Below, piece by piece: positions 36,595-43,141 of a DNA stretch of 43,288 bases; position 1 is the first letter of the stretch; the number at the start of each line of letters is the position of its first letter. Under the pieces are notes generated by a model. The model had not been told where the DNA came from and searched no databases. It saw only the letters and a program-made list of their open reading frames with translations. A program made the translations under genes and the position numbers. The DNA is from Aestuariivita sp. (GTDB taxonomy: Bacteria > Pseudomonadota > Alphaproteobacteria > Rhodobacterales > Rhodobacteraceae), in contig NZ_JAAWWD010000014.1 of NCBI RefSeq assembly GCF_021404545.1, positions 1 to 43,288 of the forward strand, in the 5' to 3' direction.

Positions 36595-37314
36595 ATGCAC
36601 TTCGATCCGAAGAACAAAGAACACAAAGCCCGGCTTTACCGCGCAGTGGTGGCCGCAGCAGAGCTTACCAATGAGCGCTTTGACGATTTTCTGCAAACCC
36701 CGTTCAACCCGCCCTGGGCGCTTGCACCCAACTATCGCCGCAATCTACAGCGCGGGGATTATTCCGCCATCAGAGCACAAATGCTCTATGAATTCCTACA
36801 GGATCATCACTTCGCAGCCGCCCATCGCGAAGCCCCGGACATCTTTTCCCACAGCCCGGCCTTGCGCTGGCGGGAAATCCTGGATCAACGCGCATCGACC
36901 AATACGTTCAAGCTGGTCCTGGTCAAACGAGCGTTCGGTGTGGTCGAACGGCAGAGCCGACTCAGTGCTGCCGACACGACGATCAAGCTGGGGCAGGAGT
37001 TCTGCCTTGAACTGATAAGTGATATGGAAGGCTATGCGCTCGCCCTGCAAGGCCAGCGTGACACATGGCATGTCATTGAGATCGGTCCCAATGGTGAGCT
37101 GGTGGTTCCGATTCAGGCGGGCAAGGTCCTCCTGCCATACGCCCAGGACCGACGCCCCGATCCGCTATCGGAAAACCGAGATGTAGGATTGCATGACTTC
37201 GTCATTGTCACCTCTGCAGTCGAGACAATCCCGGTGACGGTGGATTGGCTCATCACATGGGTGAATGACGTCCCTTGTCAGCTCCATCGGGCATCGGTCA
37301 GAATCGTTGAGTGA
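36595..37314 (+). CDS. Unidentified 239-residue protein (possible DUF4384-like domain)
   Basis: No signal peptide. The N-terminal ~90 residues are helical with aromatic and basic residues (RLYRAVVAAAELTNERFDD; PNYRRNLQRGDYSAIRAQM). From ~105 a beta-rich part with IKLGQEFCLELISDMEGYALAL, an acidic/hydrophobic strand, IQAGKVLLPYAQ and HDFVIVTS resembles the DUF4384 pattern; I am unsure. The ATG at 36595 has no clear Shine-Dalgarno, so the start may be wrong. It is divergent from the recombinase operon and shares its LexA-box region. A partner of the element or cargo is equally possible. Confidence 0.65.
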   Translation: MHFDPKNKEHKARLYRAVVAAAELTNERFDDFLQTPFNPPWALAPNYRRNLQRGDYSAIRAQMLYEFLQDHHFAAAHREAPDIFSHSPALRWREILDQRASTNTFKLVLVKRAFGVVERQSRLSAADTTIKLGQEFCLELISDMEGYALALQGQRDTWHVIEIGPNGELVVPIQAGKVLLPYAQDRRPDPLSENRDVGLHDFVIVTSAVETIPVTVDWLITWVNDVPCQLHRASVRIVE

Positions 37315-37630
37315 CAACGGTGCACCACAAGCACTTTCTGGGCACAGAGCGGCGCTCAGAAACAACATACAAGGGGGTGTGGATGCCCCGGTTCTGAAAT
37401 CGCGTTGGTCGGTCTTGGAACTACTGATCAGGTGCAGTCAGGTGTCCGGCCTCGAAGTTGCCGCGACACAGGGCGGCGGGCCTTTATGGAGATACGCGAG
37501 CCAGGTCCCAATCACTTATGCGGTCTACTACGACCAGCCTTATATTCTGGGTTTTCTGAACGATCTCTTGATCCGTGTTCCGTAACTTTCCTTCGCCTTT
37601 CAGTCCTGCCGGTATCCGGCTGTCGTTACA
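37315..37630. other. 316-base region between the 239-residue gene and the IS110 transposase
   Basis: No credible gene. It includes the left copy of a 12-base direct repeat (37511-37522) and, from there to the transposase stop, ~108 bases of non-coding IS110 right-end sequence where a bridge RNA might be encoded. The first ~195 bases show nothing I recognise. Confidence 0.5.
37511..37522. repeat. Left copy of 12-base direct repeat flanking IS110
   Basis: ATCACTTATGCG, identical to 38730-38741. It probably marks the left junction of the IS110-family element or duplicated recombination core. Confidence 0.6.
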
Positions 37631-38653
37631 TTATGCGGCAGCGCGAATTTCGTAATCTCTCTCAGTCACCATCATCGCCCACAGGCGGCGGGCCATCCGG
37701 TTCGCAAGCGCCACAGCAGCCACCATGCGGGGCTTTCTCTTCAGCATATCAGCCAGCCAAGGATCATCGCAACGACCTTTCTTCTCAGCCGCACTGATCA
37801 CTGACATCGCGCCAGTGACGAGCAGCCGACGTACGTCACGCTGTCCCATTTTCGTCACCCGTCCAAATCGCTCTTTCCCGCCGGTCGAAATTTGCCGTGG
37901 CACCAACCCCAGCCACGCTGCGAACCCACGACCATGATCAAAGCTCTTGGCGTCGGGGCAGAACGCCTGAATGGCCACGGCGGTAATCGGCCCGACACCA
38001 GGCATTGTTCGCAAGAGGCGCGCTTCTGACGACGCGTCGGCGATCTTCTTCAAGGCCTTGTCGATTTCACCAACGGTGTTCGTAAGCTCTGCGATGTCCT
38101 TTGCAAGTCGTTGCGCCATGTCGAAAACGGGAGCGGGCAGGTCTTCTTGGCATTCACAGCAAGCCGACACCATCCGTGCAACACTTGCGCGCGCAGATGG
38201 TAGTAAGACGCCATACTCGGCCAGATGTCCGCGCAGCGCATTAATGAGCCGGGTGCGCTGCCGCAGATAAAGGTCACGACTGCGAAACAGAACGGCTTGA
38301 GCTTGCTGCTCTTTTGATTTCACTGCGACAGAACTCATCGACGGGCGCAATGCCGCCTCAACGATGGCTTCGGCATCGACAGCGTCGTTCTTGTGCCGCT
38401 TCACAAAGGGTTTCACATAGCCTGGCGGGATTAGGTGGACGGTGTGACCATGGCTTTCGGCTTCGCGACCCCAATGGTGGGCGGTGGAGCATGCTTCCAT
38501 GGCAACCACGCAAGTCGGTGTGCTGGCTAGGAATCTTTGGAACTGTGGACGACTGAGTTTCTTGCGAAACAGAACGCGCCCGCTCTTGTCTGCGCCGTGA
38601 ACCTGAAAAACGCGCTTGGCCAGATCGACCCCGACGATGTGTAGCTCTTCCAT
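37631..38653 (-). CDS. IS110-family transposase
   Basis: 340 residues. N-terminal RuvC-like DEDD domain: Asp in IVGVDLAKRVFQVHG, Glu in CVVAMEACSTAHHW, and the Asp pair in KRHKNDAVDAEAI (~95). C-terminal Transposase_20 (helix-hairpin-helix) region with RTMPGVGPITAVAI and GLVPRQISTGGKERFGRVTKMGQRDVR in outline, containing the Ser nucleophile region. Appears complete, and both domains are intact, so it may be active. Recent work shows that this family uses a bridge RNA to choose its sites. It lies inside the integrated element. Confidence 0.95.
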   Translation of the reverse strand: MEELHIVGVDLAKRVFQVHGADKSGRVLFRKKLSRPQFQRFLASTPTCVVAMEACSTAHHWGREAESHGHTVHLIPPGYVKPFVKRHKNDAVDAEAIVEAALRPSMSSVAVKSKEQQAQAVLFRSRDLYLRQRTRLINALRGHLAEYGVLLPSARASVARMVSACCECQEDLPAPVFDMAQRLAKDIAELTNTVGEIDKALKKIADASSEARLLRTMPGVGPITAVAIQAFCPDAKSFDHGRGFAAWLGLVPRQISTGGKERFGRVTKMGQRDVRRLLVTGAMSVISAAEKKGRCDDPWLADMLKRKPRMVAAVALANRMARRLWAMMVTERDYEIRAAA

Positions 38654-38729
38654 ATGTACTTCCTCCTCTTTGCAACCAGTCTTGGTCGAAACGGTTCAGT
38701 TGTGAACTGGCAGGAGGGGCATCCAATCC

Positions 38730-38741
38730 ATCACTTATGCG
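38730..38741. repeat. Right copy of 12-base direct repeat flanking IS110
   Basis: ATCACTTATGCG, identical to 37511-37522, 76 bases upstream of the transposase start. Confidence 0.6.
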
Positions 38742-38794
38742 CCTTCGGCATGAGTTTAGGTGGATTCACAACCATAGACGGCATCAAGATCGAT

Positions 38795-39403
38795 TTACTC
38801 GACTCTGAAGCCAAGATTTGACACGAGATCGTTGTCAGCAACTAGCTTTGACTGGCGAGCTTCAACGGCCTGCTTCACTACTCGTGCTAGAGCCTCGGGA
38901 AACCCGCGCGCACTATCAGATTGAAAATCAAGCCACTTTTGAATTTCTGAAACAGTACCACTTATCTTGGATTTCACTTTTTCAGGGGACAGATCGGTTC
39001 CACTGACTGAGAAAACGATTGAATTCCCTTCAACACGCCCACGCGGTATGCTGGTCGTCCAAGTGTTCGGCTTGATATTAAACATGCCAGCGTCTCCAGT
39101 GAAAGGCAGCCTGACATCAATTGCGGTGCCTTTGATGTAATGAGGGGGATCATCGCCCCAAGAGCGCCGCCGATTGTGGCTCACATCAATTTCGATCTCG
39201 CGTTGTTTTACAGTGATATTCTCGGGGTCGAGCACAGGAGGTTCGAGTGAGTATTTTTCGCAAAGCTCTGCGATGATCTCGTCAACATCTCGTCCCTCGA
39301 AGTCGGAATCCGCCAACCTGTCAGCATCCTTCCTCGCGGCTTCTTGCTGCGCGTGAACGACAGCAGACCATTCATATTTCCAGAACAGAACTTCATCACG
39401 CAT
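38795..39403 (-). CDS. Unidentified 202-residue protein, second gene of a two-gene operon
   Basis: The ATG at 39403 lies inside the end of the upstream gene (8-base overlap) with GGAG 9 bases before it, so the pair is translationally coupled. Soluble; no signal peptide. The N-terminal ~50 residues are helical and charged (WSAVVHAQQEAARKDADRLAD). The middle is beta-rich (REIEIDVSHNRRR; YIKGTAIDVRLPFTGD; NSIVFSVSGTDL). The C-terminal ~60 residues are helical and amphipathic. I recognise no named family. The base composition is AT-richer than the backbone, consistent with transfer. Role inferred below from context only. Confidence 0.8.
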   Translation of the reverse strand: MRDEVLFWKYEWSAVVHAQQEAARKDADRLADSDFEGRDVDEIIAELCEKYSLEPPVLDPENITVKQREIEIDVSHNRRRSWGDDPPHYIKGTAIDVRLPFTGDAGMFNIKPNTWTTSIPRGRVEGNSIVFSVSGTDLSPEKVKSKISGTVSEIQKWLDFQSDSARGFPEALARVVKQAVEARQSKLVADNDLVSNLGFRVE

Positions 39404-40250
39404 CGGTTAGTTCTCCTTCTTTCACAGAACTGTCACGTTCGTAATCGTCAGTGTGGTATTCCAGCTTTGGAGGCACCTCGGTCATAGCATAATGAACAAA
39501 TTGCCGTCCTAGTGACGTCAGTTCATATCCTTTTTCATCATCGAACGCAGACTTTAGCGTTTGGCTGGCAGGCCCCCGGCGCTTCGGCGCGGTTTGTTTG
39601 ATGAAATTTCCAAAAGCATCCGTGGGACGGTGCTGTCTGATCACGTGTCCGGTCGATAGATCATGGAAGAGCAATTTGTATAGGTCTGCTTCAGCTGAGT
39701 CTTCGCGTGGTCGCGTTTGTCGTAGCCGCTGCCAAATTTCACCACGAGTGATCCCGTCATTGTTGTATATTTCAGCAATGACTAGGAAATGCAGCTCGGA
39801 ATACGAGTGAAGCCAGTCTAAGAACAAATGCACAACGTCATCGGACGTCAAATCTGTCGCTGCGGCGTTAGAGAGTATGTTACGTACAAACTCGCGTTTC
39901 TTGTTACTCTCAGCTCCGGCCCAATCCCGGAAAGCTTTCTTGACCAGGGACTTGTACTCTTGGGTGCTGACGCGTTCGGCAATTGCCTCGTCATGTAGAT
40001 CAAGGCGCATGGCGATTTCAGCGACAGTTTGCTGTTTCTCGCGCATCTCATCTTCCATCATGGCAAGCCAATGCTTGATGAACTCATTGAGGCGCTTCTG
40101 CTCTTGTTCGGACCAATAGCCCGCAGCGGCGGAAAATATCCCTCCTACAAAAGGAACTGCACCAGCAACCTGTAGCGCACCGCGCGCTGCCTTATGCCAT
40201 TTTTTTCTTTTAGGCTCATTTTCTTTATTTGTCTCGTCGGCCTTTGCCAT
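39396..40250 (-). CDS. Unidentified 284-residue protein with a short hydrophobic segment, first gene of a two-gene operon
   Basis: ATG at 40250 with GGGAG 8 bases upstream. A very basic start (ENEPKRKKWHKAARG) precedes a Gly/Ala-rich hydrophobic segment (ALQVAGAVPFVGGIFSAAAG, ~residues 24-43), which could insert in or associate with membrane. Then a long charged helical region (~44-130, YWSEQEQKRLNEFIKHW; AFRDWAGAESNKKREFVRNIL). The C-terminal half contains a winged-helix-like part (LHFLVIAEIYNNDGITRGEIWQRL; LLFHDLSTGHVIRQHR). This order (basic, hydrophobic, coiled, wHTH-like) is unusual. No family name can be given. Confidence 0.8.
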   Translation of the reverse strand: MAKADETNKENEPKRKKWHKAARGALQVAGAVPFVGGIFSAAAGYWSEQEQKRLNEFIKHWLAMMEDEMREKQQTVAEIAMRLDLHDEAIAERVSTQEYKSLVKKAFRDWAGAESNKKREFVRNILSNAAATDLTSDDVVHLFLDWLHSYSELHFLVIAEIYNNDGITRGEIWQRLRQTRPREDSAEADLYKLLFHDLSTGHVIRQHRPTDAFGNFIKQTAPKRRGPASQTLKSAFDDEKGYELTSLGRQFVHYAMTEVPPKLEYHTDDYERDSSVKEGELTDA

Positions 40251-40572
40251 TTCAGACTCCCAGAAAAACGTCGCCATCCTCCCAGAGCCTCTATATCGAC
40301 CCACCTTGCGACCAGATGCCACATGATGTGGTGGTTACCGGGGCGTTGCACAAGGCCTTGGTTCAACCCAGCAGCGATTTTTTGGGGCGCCGCGCCCTTT
40401 ATGGTGCATAACTCATGATTTCCGCACCATCCCGTCACACCAACGAAATCAACGGGGCAGGGTGGTGCGCAACTCTGGTGCAGTTCGTAGGCCGCGTTCA
40501 AACATCAAGCGTTCTGCACATGTCCGAGCGTCCATTTGCTTGCTTGGCCTCGGGGAGGCCGAGTAGCAACCA
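40251..40572. other. 322-base non-coding stretch between the two unknown operons
   Basis: No convincing gene. It contains several inverted repeats: CCACAT-G-ATGTGG (40319-40331), ATGGTGC/GCACCAT (40401-40407, 40424-40430), and two imperfect direct copies of TGGTGCNNAACTC (from 40402 and 40463). It should contain the promoter of the 39396-40250 operon. Confidence 0.45.
40543..40563 (-). terminator. Hairpin after the membrane-protein operon
   Basis: GGCCTC-GGG-GAGGCC (perfect 6 bp, extended to 9 with one wobble) starts 10 bases past the stop of the 231-residue gene on the minus strand. No T-run follows. Confidence 0.5.
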
Positions 40573-41265
40573 TTACTCAGAACAATAAGTCACTGTGACG
40601 GTTTCACCAGATTCAAAACTCTTGTGTGCTTCCTCGAGTCCGTCAAACTCCAGCCGCGCGACATAACCATCTTCTCCCCTTGGTTCGAAGGAAAGACAAG
40701 CTTGTCGCTGTTCTATGTCCTTTAGGAAGGAAACGCGTGGGTTCTCGAGTATCGCCCCCCAAAATGTGCTCCGGTAGCTATACTCCCGATCCGGAGGGAG
40801 AGGCCGAAAAGCCATTATTTGCGGCCGAATTTCAGACGCAATTTGCAAGTCTATCGCGCGCGGCATGTTGTTGTCGTGCTCTTTTTGAAACCGGGTTAAA
40901 GTGGGGCCAATCGTCGTCCATTCGTTAAGGTCAACGAATACGGGACCGCTCACTTCGCCACCGGCGTTGTAGAACAGGCGGAGCACAAAGGTGACCAGAA
41001 AAAGCAATGCAATTCCGCCAGCAGCCTTCACGGAAAACCCTGATACGTTGCCTTCAACATTAAAAGCACCGCCTAGGACCCAAACGCCAGCAGTTGCGGC
41101 AACCAATCCGAGCAGGAAGTCAGCAAGAACGGCAAGGCCAGTGCCGGGCGGAGCGCCTACAGTAAGCAACTGTACGATCAAAAGCACAAGCAGAACCCCA
41201 ACAACTACTAGGGCACGCCAAGTTCCAGGGGGCATTTCTGGGATGGGAGAAGGTTGTTCTGACAT
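40573..41265 (-). CDS. Unidentified membrane protein, 230 residues, paired with a secreted protein
   Basis: ATG at 41265, 4 bases after the stop of the upstream gene. A short Pro-rich N-terminus, then three hydrophobic helices (~residues 18-36 LVVVGVLLVLLIVQLL; ~46-66; ~79-99 GGIALLFLVTFVLRLFY), with GAFNVEGNVSGFSVKAAGG between the second and third. The remaining ~125 residues are soluble and beta/alpha mixed (FVDLNEWTTIGPTL; QACLSFEPRGEDGYVARLEF). With three helices and a cytoplasmic start the tail would face the periplasm, matching the exported partner. No family recognised. Confidence 0.78.
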   Translation of the reverse strand: MSEQPSPIPEMPPGTWRALVVVGVLLVLLIVQLLTVGAPPGTGLAVLADFLLGLVAATAGVWVLGGAFNVEGNVSGFSVKAAGGIALLFLVTFVLRLFYNAGGEVSGPVFVDLNEWTTIGPTLTRFQKEHDNNMPRAIDLQIASEIRPQIMAFRPLPPDREYSYRSTFWGAILENPRVSFLKDIEQRQACLSFEPRGEDGYVARLEFDGLEEAHKSFESGETVTVTYCSE

Positions 41266-41269
41266 AGCT

Positions 41270-41872
41270 TCAGAACTCTGGTTCAAACGGGCAACTACCC
41301 ACAAGATTGAGGTTTAGCTCAAAATATTGCTCAGACTGGCCAAAAATGAAACACCCATGCCCAAATTGCCCCGCGAATTGTTGAAAATCTTGTCGGTCAA
41401 TATCGTCAGCACACATAATGGTAGCAAGGCTGAGTTCTTGGGCAAAAGACATTGCATTTTGTGTCAATTCAGGGAAAAGCAGAGCAGCCTCATCTTCGCC
41501 ACTGAAGCTAAGCCCCGTTATTAGAATAGCAGATTGTAAGAAGCCAGGATCGATATCCTCTCTGGCCAAGCATCTTCGAAAATTCTCACTAGGAAGATCA
41601 CTTTGCCAAATGGATATGGCAGTGCTGAATGTTAACGGAAACGTTCCGGAAAATTGTTGATCAAGCGCCGTAATTGCACCCGGATTACGTATGAGCTGAG
41701 ACGCGTTTGCGCCTGTTTCATCTAAGGAACATTGATTGTTGCTCCAAGTCTTGGAGCAGGTTGTTGTCACAGTTGCAGATGCGTTGTCGATCTCTGGGCT
41801 GCAATCACAGCTGCCAGCCAAGCATACACCGGTTGTCGAAAGTAGAAGCAAAATAAAACAAAGGGTTCTCAT
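41270..41872 (-). CDS. Unidentified secreted Cys-rich protein, 200 residues
   Basis: Signal peptide (CFILLLLSTTGVCLAG, cleavage near GSCDC); not a standard lipobox. The mature part has about eight Cys (GSCDCS, TTCSKT, NNQCSL, RRCLA, IMCADD, HGCFIF, GSCPF), suggesting disulfide-stabilised folding in the periplasm or outside. AAGGA lies 5-6 bases before the ATG. It is the first gene of an operon with the membrane protein. No family recognised; it has no toxin or enzyme motif that I can see. Confidence 0.78.
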   Translation of the reverse strand: MRTLCFILLLLSTTGVCLAGSCDCSPEIDNASATVTTTCSKTWSNNQCSLDETGANASQLIRNPGAITALDQQFSGTFPLTFSTAISIWQSDLPSENFRRCLAREDIDPGFLQSAILITGLSFSGEDEAALLFPELTQNAMSFAQELSLATIMCADDIDRQDFQQFAGQFGHGCFIFGQSEQYFELNLNLVGSCPFEPEF

Positions 41873-42080
41873 GTTTTTCCTTCCAAATAAACCAAAGAAG
41901 ATGCTTGAAAACTATCTAGCCAGTATGGATTCAATCAAGAAAACTGGGCCAATGAGCGGGCATTTTTCATCTCCAATAGTAGCTTTCAGCTGTGTATAAG
42001 TCACGGTTTTTGAACGGTGCAAAGAATCTTATAAAATCTGAACTTAGCAGCGTGCAATACTTACAGGAAGAAGTCTATAG

Positions 42081-42105
42081 TTAGCACTATTGGTAATAGT
42101 GTTAA
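42081..42105. promoter_or_regulatory. 25-base near-perfect palindrome
   Basis: Two 11-base arms (TTAGCACTATT and AATAGTGTTAA) around GGT, with one mismatch (G:T if folded as RNA). The inner 7 bp are perfect. A likely operator or hairpin ~90 bases upstream of the recombinase start. Confidence 0.5.
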
Positions 42106-42120
42106 GGGAAACATTGCCGA

Positions 42121-42143
42121 TCATCCCCAAACGCGTGGGATGA
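42121..42143. repeat. 7-bp inverted repeat
   Basis: TCATCCC (42121-42127) and GGGATGA (42137-42143), 9-base spacer containing ACGCGT. Confidence 0.45.
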
Positions 42144-42165
42144 CACGAGGATTCCGCTTCGCAGC

Positions 42166-42191
42166 TTAACGGTTATCAGGTAAACTGTTAA
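42166..42191. promoter_or_regulatory. Inverted repeat immediately before the recombinase start
   Basis: TTAACGGTT (42166-42174) and AACTGTTAA (42183-42191), 8 of 9 positions symmetric, ending 2 bases before the ATG. Possible autoregulatory or accessory-protein site. Confidence 0.45.
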
Positions 42192-42193
42192 AC

Positions 42194-42798
42194 ATGAGCG
42201 AAATGCGCCTCTACGATCCTGCCGGAAACCGGCTTTACCTTAACGCCGAGGAGCGGGCGGCTTTCCTGGCTGTTGCGCGCAAGCAGCCCGCGCGTGACCG
42301 CACTTTGTGCGAGACGTTGCACTTCACTGGATGCCGACCATCCGAGCTGCTGGAGATCACACCCGCCCGCGTGGACCTCTCAGGCGGCACCATCGCAATC
42401 CGCAGCTTGAAGAAGCGCAAAGATGCCACAGGCCGCCAGAAGGTGATCTACCGGACGGTGCCCGTGCCGCCGGATTATCTCGATACGCTCATTACTGCCC
42501 ACGGTATCCGTGAGGCTCAGAAATCGCGGAAACAGGCAAATGCGCCGATCTGGGCGTTGAGCCGCGTGCGGGTGTGGCAGATCGTCAAGCGCATCATGAT
42601 TGAAGCCGGTCTCCCCGACGCCCCGCAGCGTAGCCCCAAGGGCCTGCGGCACGGCTTCGGGATCAACGCTACCGTGAACGGCATTCCGCTTCACATGCTG
42701 CAAAAATGGATGGGCATGCGCAGCTCTCAACGACGGCGATCTACGCAGATGCGGTCGGCAAGGAAGAACAAGACATTGCATCAAGGATGTGGGGGTAG
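42194..42798 (+). pseudogene. Frameshifted short tyrosine recombinase
   Basis: Catalytic-domain-only phage-integrase-family protein. Visible: box I Arg in TGCRPSELLEI, the HxxR-like LRHGFG (~residue 152). The reading frame then breaks after LQKWMG near 42714: one base appears missing. In the +1 frame the expected end follows, GHAQLSTTAIYADAVG, with His and the nucleophilic Tyr, running to the TAG at 42796-42798. In the original frame the protein runs to 42811 with an unrelated tail and no Tyr, so it cannot be active as it stands. It lacks the N-terminal core-binding domain. The WGR gene follows 3 bases after the restored stop. Confidence 0.85.
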
Positions 42799-42801
42799 GC
42801 C

Positions 42802-43017
42802 ATGCATCTGATCCGAACAGAGCCCGAGGCCAACCGGCACCGCTTCTGCCGTATGGACATCGTGCCGGGCCTTTTCGGCGATTGGGGGTTGGTGCGAGAG
42901 TGGGCGCGCGTCGGGCGGGCCGGTCAGCTGCGCATCGATTGGTTTGACACCGAAGCCGACGCCAAGGACGCTGGTTTCGCGTTGTACATGAAAAAGGCAA
43001 AGCGTGGTTACGAGTGA
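42802..43017 (+). CDS. WGR-domain protein, 71 residues
   Basis: A single WGR domain: DWGLVREWARVGRAGQLRIDWF carries the W-G-x-x-x-x-W-x-R-x-G pattern, and the tail ends DAKDAGFALYMKKAKRGYE. WGR domains bind nucleic acids in PARPs and some bacterial DNA-processing proteins; the function of stand-alone copies is unknown. It starts 3 bases after the restored stop of the tyrosine recombinase, so the two were probably one transcription unit, and this pairing may have been part of a mobile-element module. Confidence 0.85.
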   Translation: MHLIRTEPEANRHRFCRMDIVPGLFGDWGLVREWARVGRAGQLRIDWFDTEADAKDAGFALYMKKAKRGYE

Positions 43018-43093
43018 CCGCCGGGATGTTGCGCAAATGTGTGCGCAATCATGGCGTTCCGCAATACGGCTGCGCGCGAGCTAAGTCTTTGAT

Positions 43094-43120
43094 TGAACCG
43101 CCGCTTGTTTGCCGGAGACC
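43094..43120 (+). repeat. Terminal inverted repeat of an IS3-family element (left end)
   Basis: Begins TGAACCGCCGCTTGTTTGCC, of the TGAACCGCC...GCCGGAG type seen at IS3-group ends, 48 bases before the transposase ATG. The other end is outside the window. Confidence 0.55.
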
Positions 43121-43141
43121 CAGAAGTAAGGATACTGGGTT

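Larger units (their letters stand above)
37523..38741 (-). mobile_element. IS110-family insertion sequence (IS1111-like)
   Basis: About 1.2 kb, bounded here by the 12-base direct repeat. One transposase gene with a short upstream end (~75 bases) and a longer downstream end. Subterminal inverted repeats of 9/11 match are at 38705-38715 and 37604-37614, a feature of the IS1111 subgroup. The exact ends are inferred and could differ by tens of bases. Confidence 0.65.
41873..42193. other. 321-base AT-rich region upstream of the tyrosine recombinase
   Basis: No gene seen. It must contain the promoter of the secreted-protein operon (minus strand) and of the recombinase (plus strand). Three inverted repeats lie in its right third and are listed separately. 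Confidence 0.5.

Noticed and set aside
37405-37797. Open frame covering the IS110 right end
   Set aside because: It overlaps the transposase stop region antisense, has no ribosome binding site and no recognisable content.
39241-39248. GTTCGAGT as a second copy of the tRNA-Leu 3' end (possible attR)
   Set aside because: Only 8 bases match and the match lies in the coding sequence of the 202-residue gene; adjacent tRNA bases do not continue.
40145-40501. 118-codon minus-strand frame upstream of the 284-residue gene
   Set aside because: It overlaps that gene in another frame and crosses the repeat-rich non-coding stretch; no motif and no good start.
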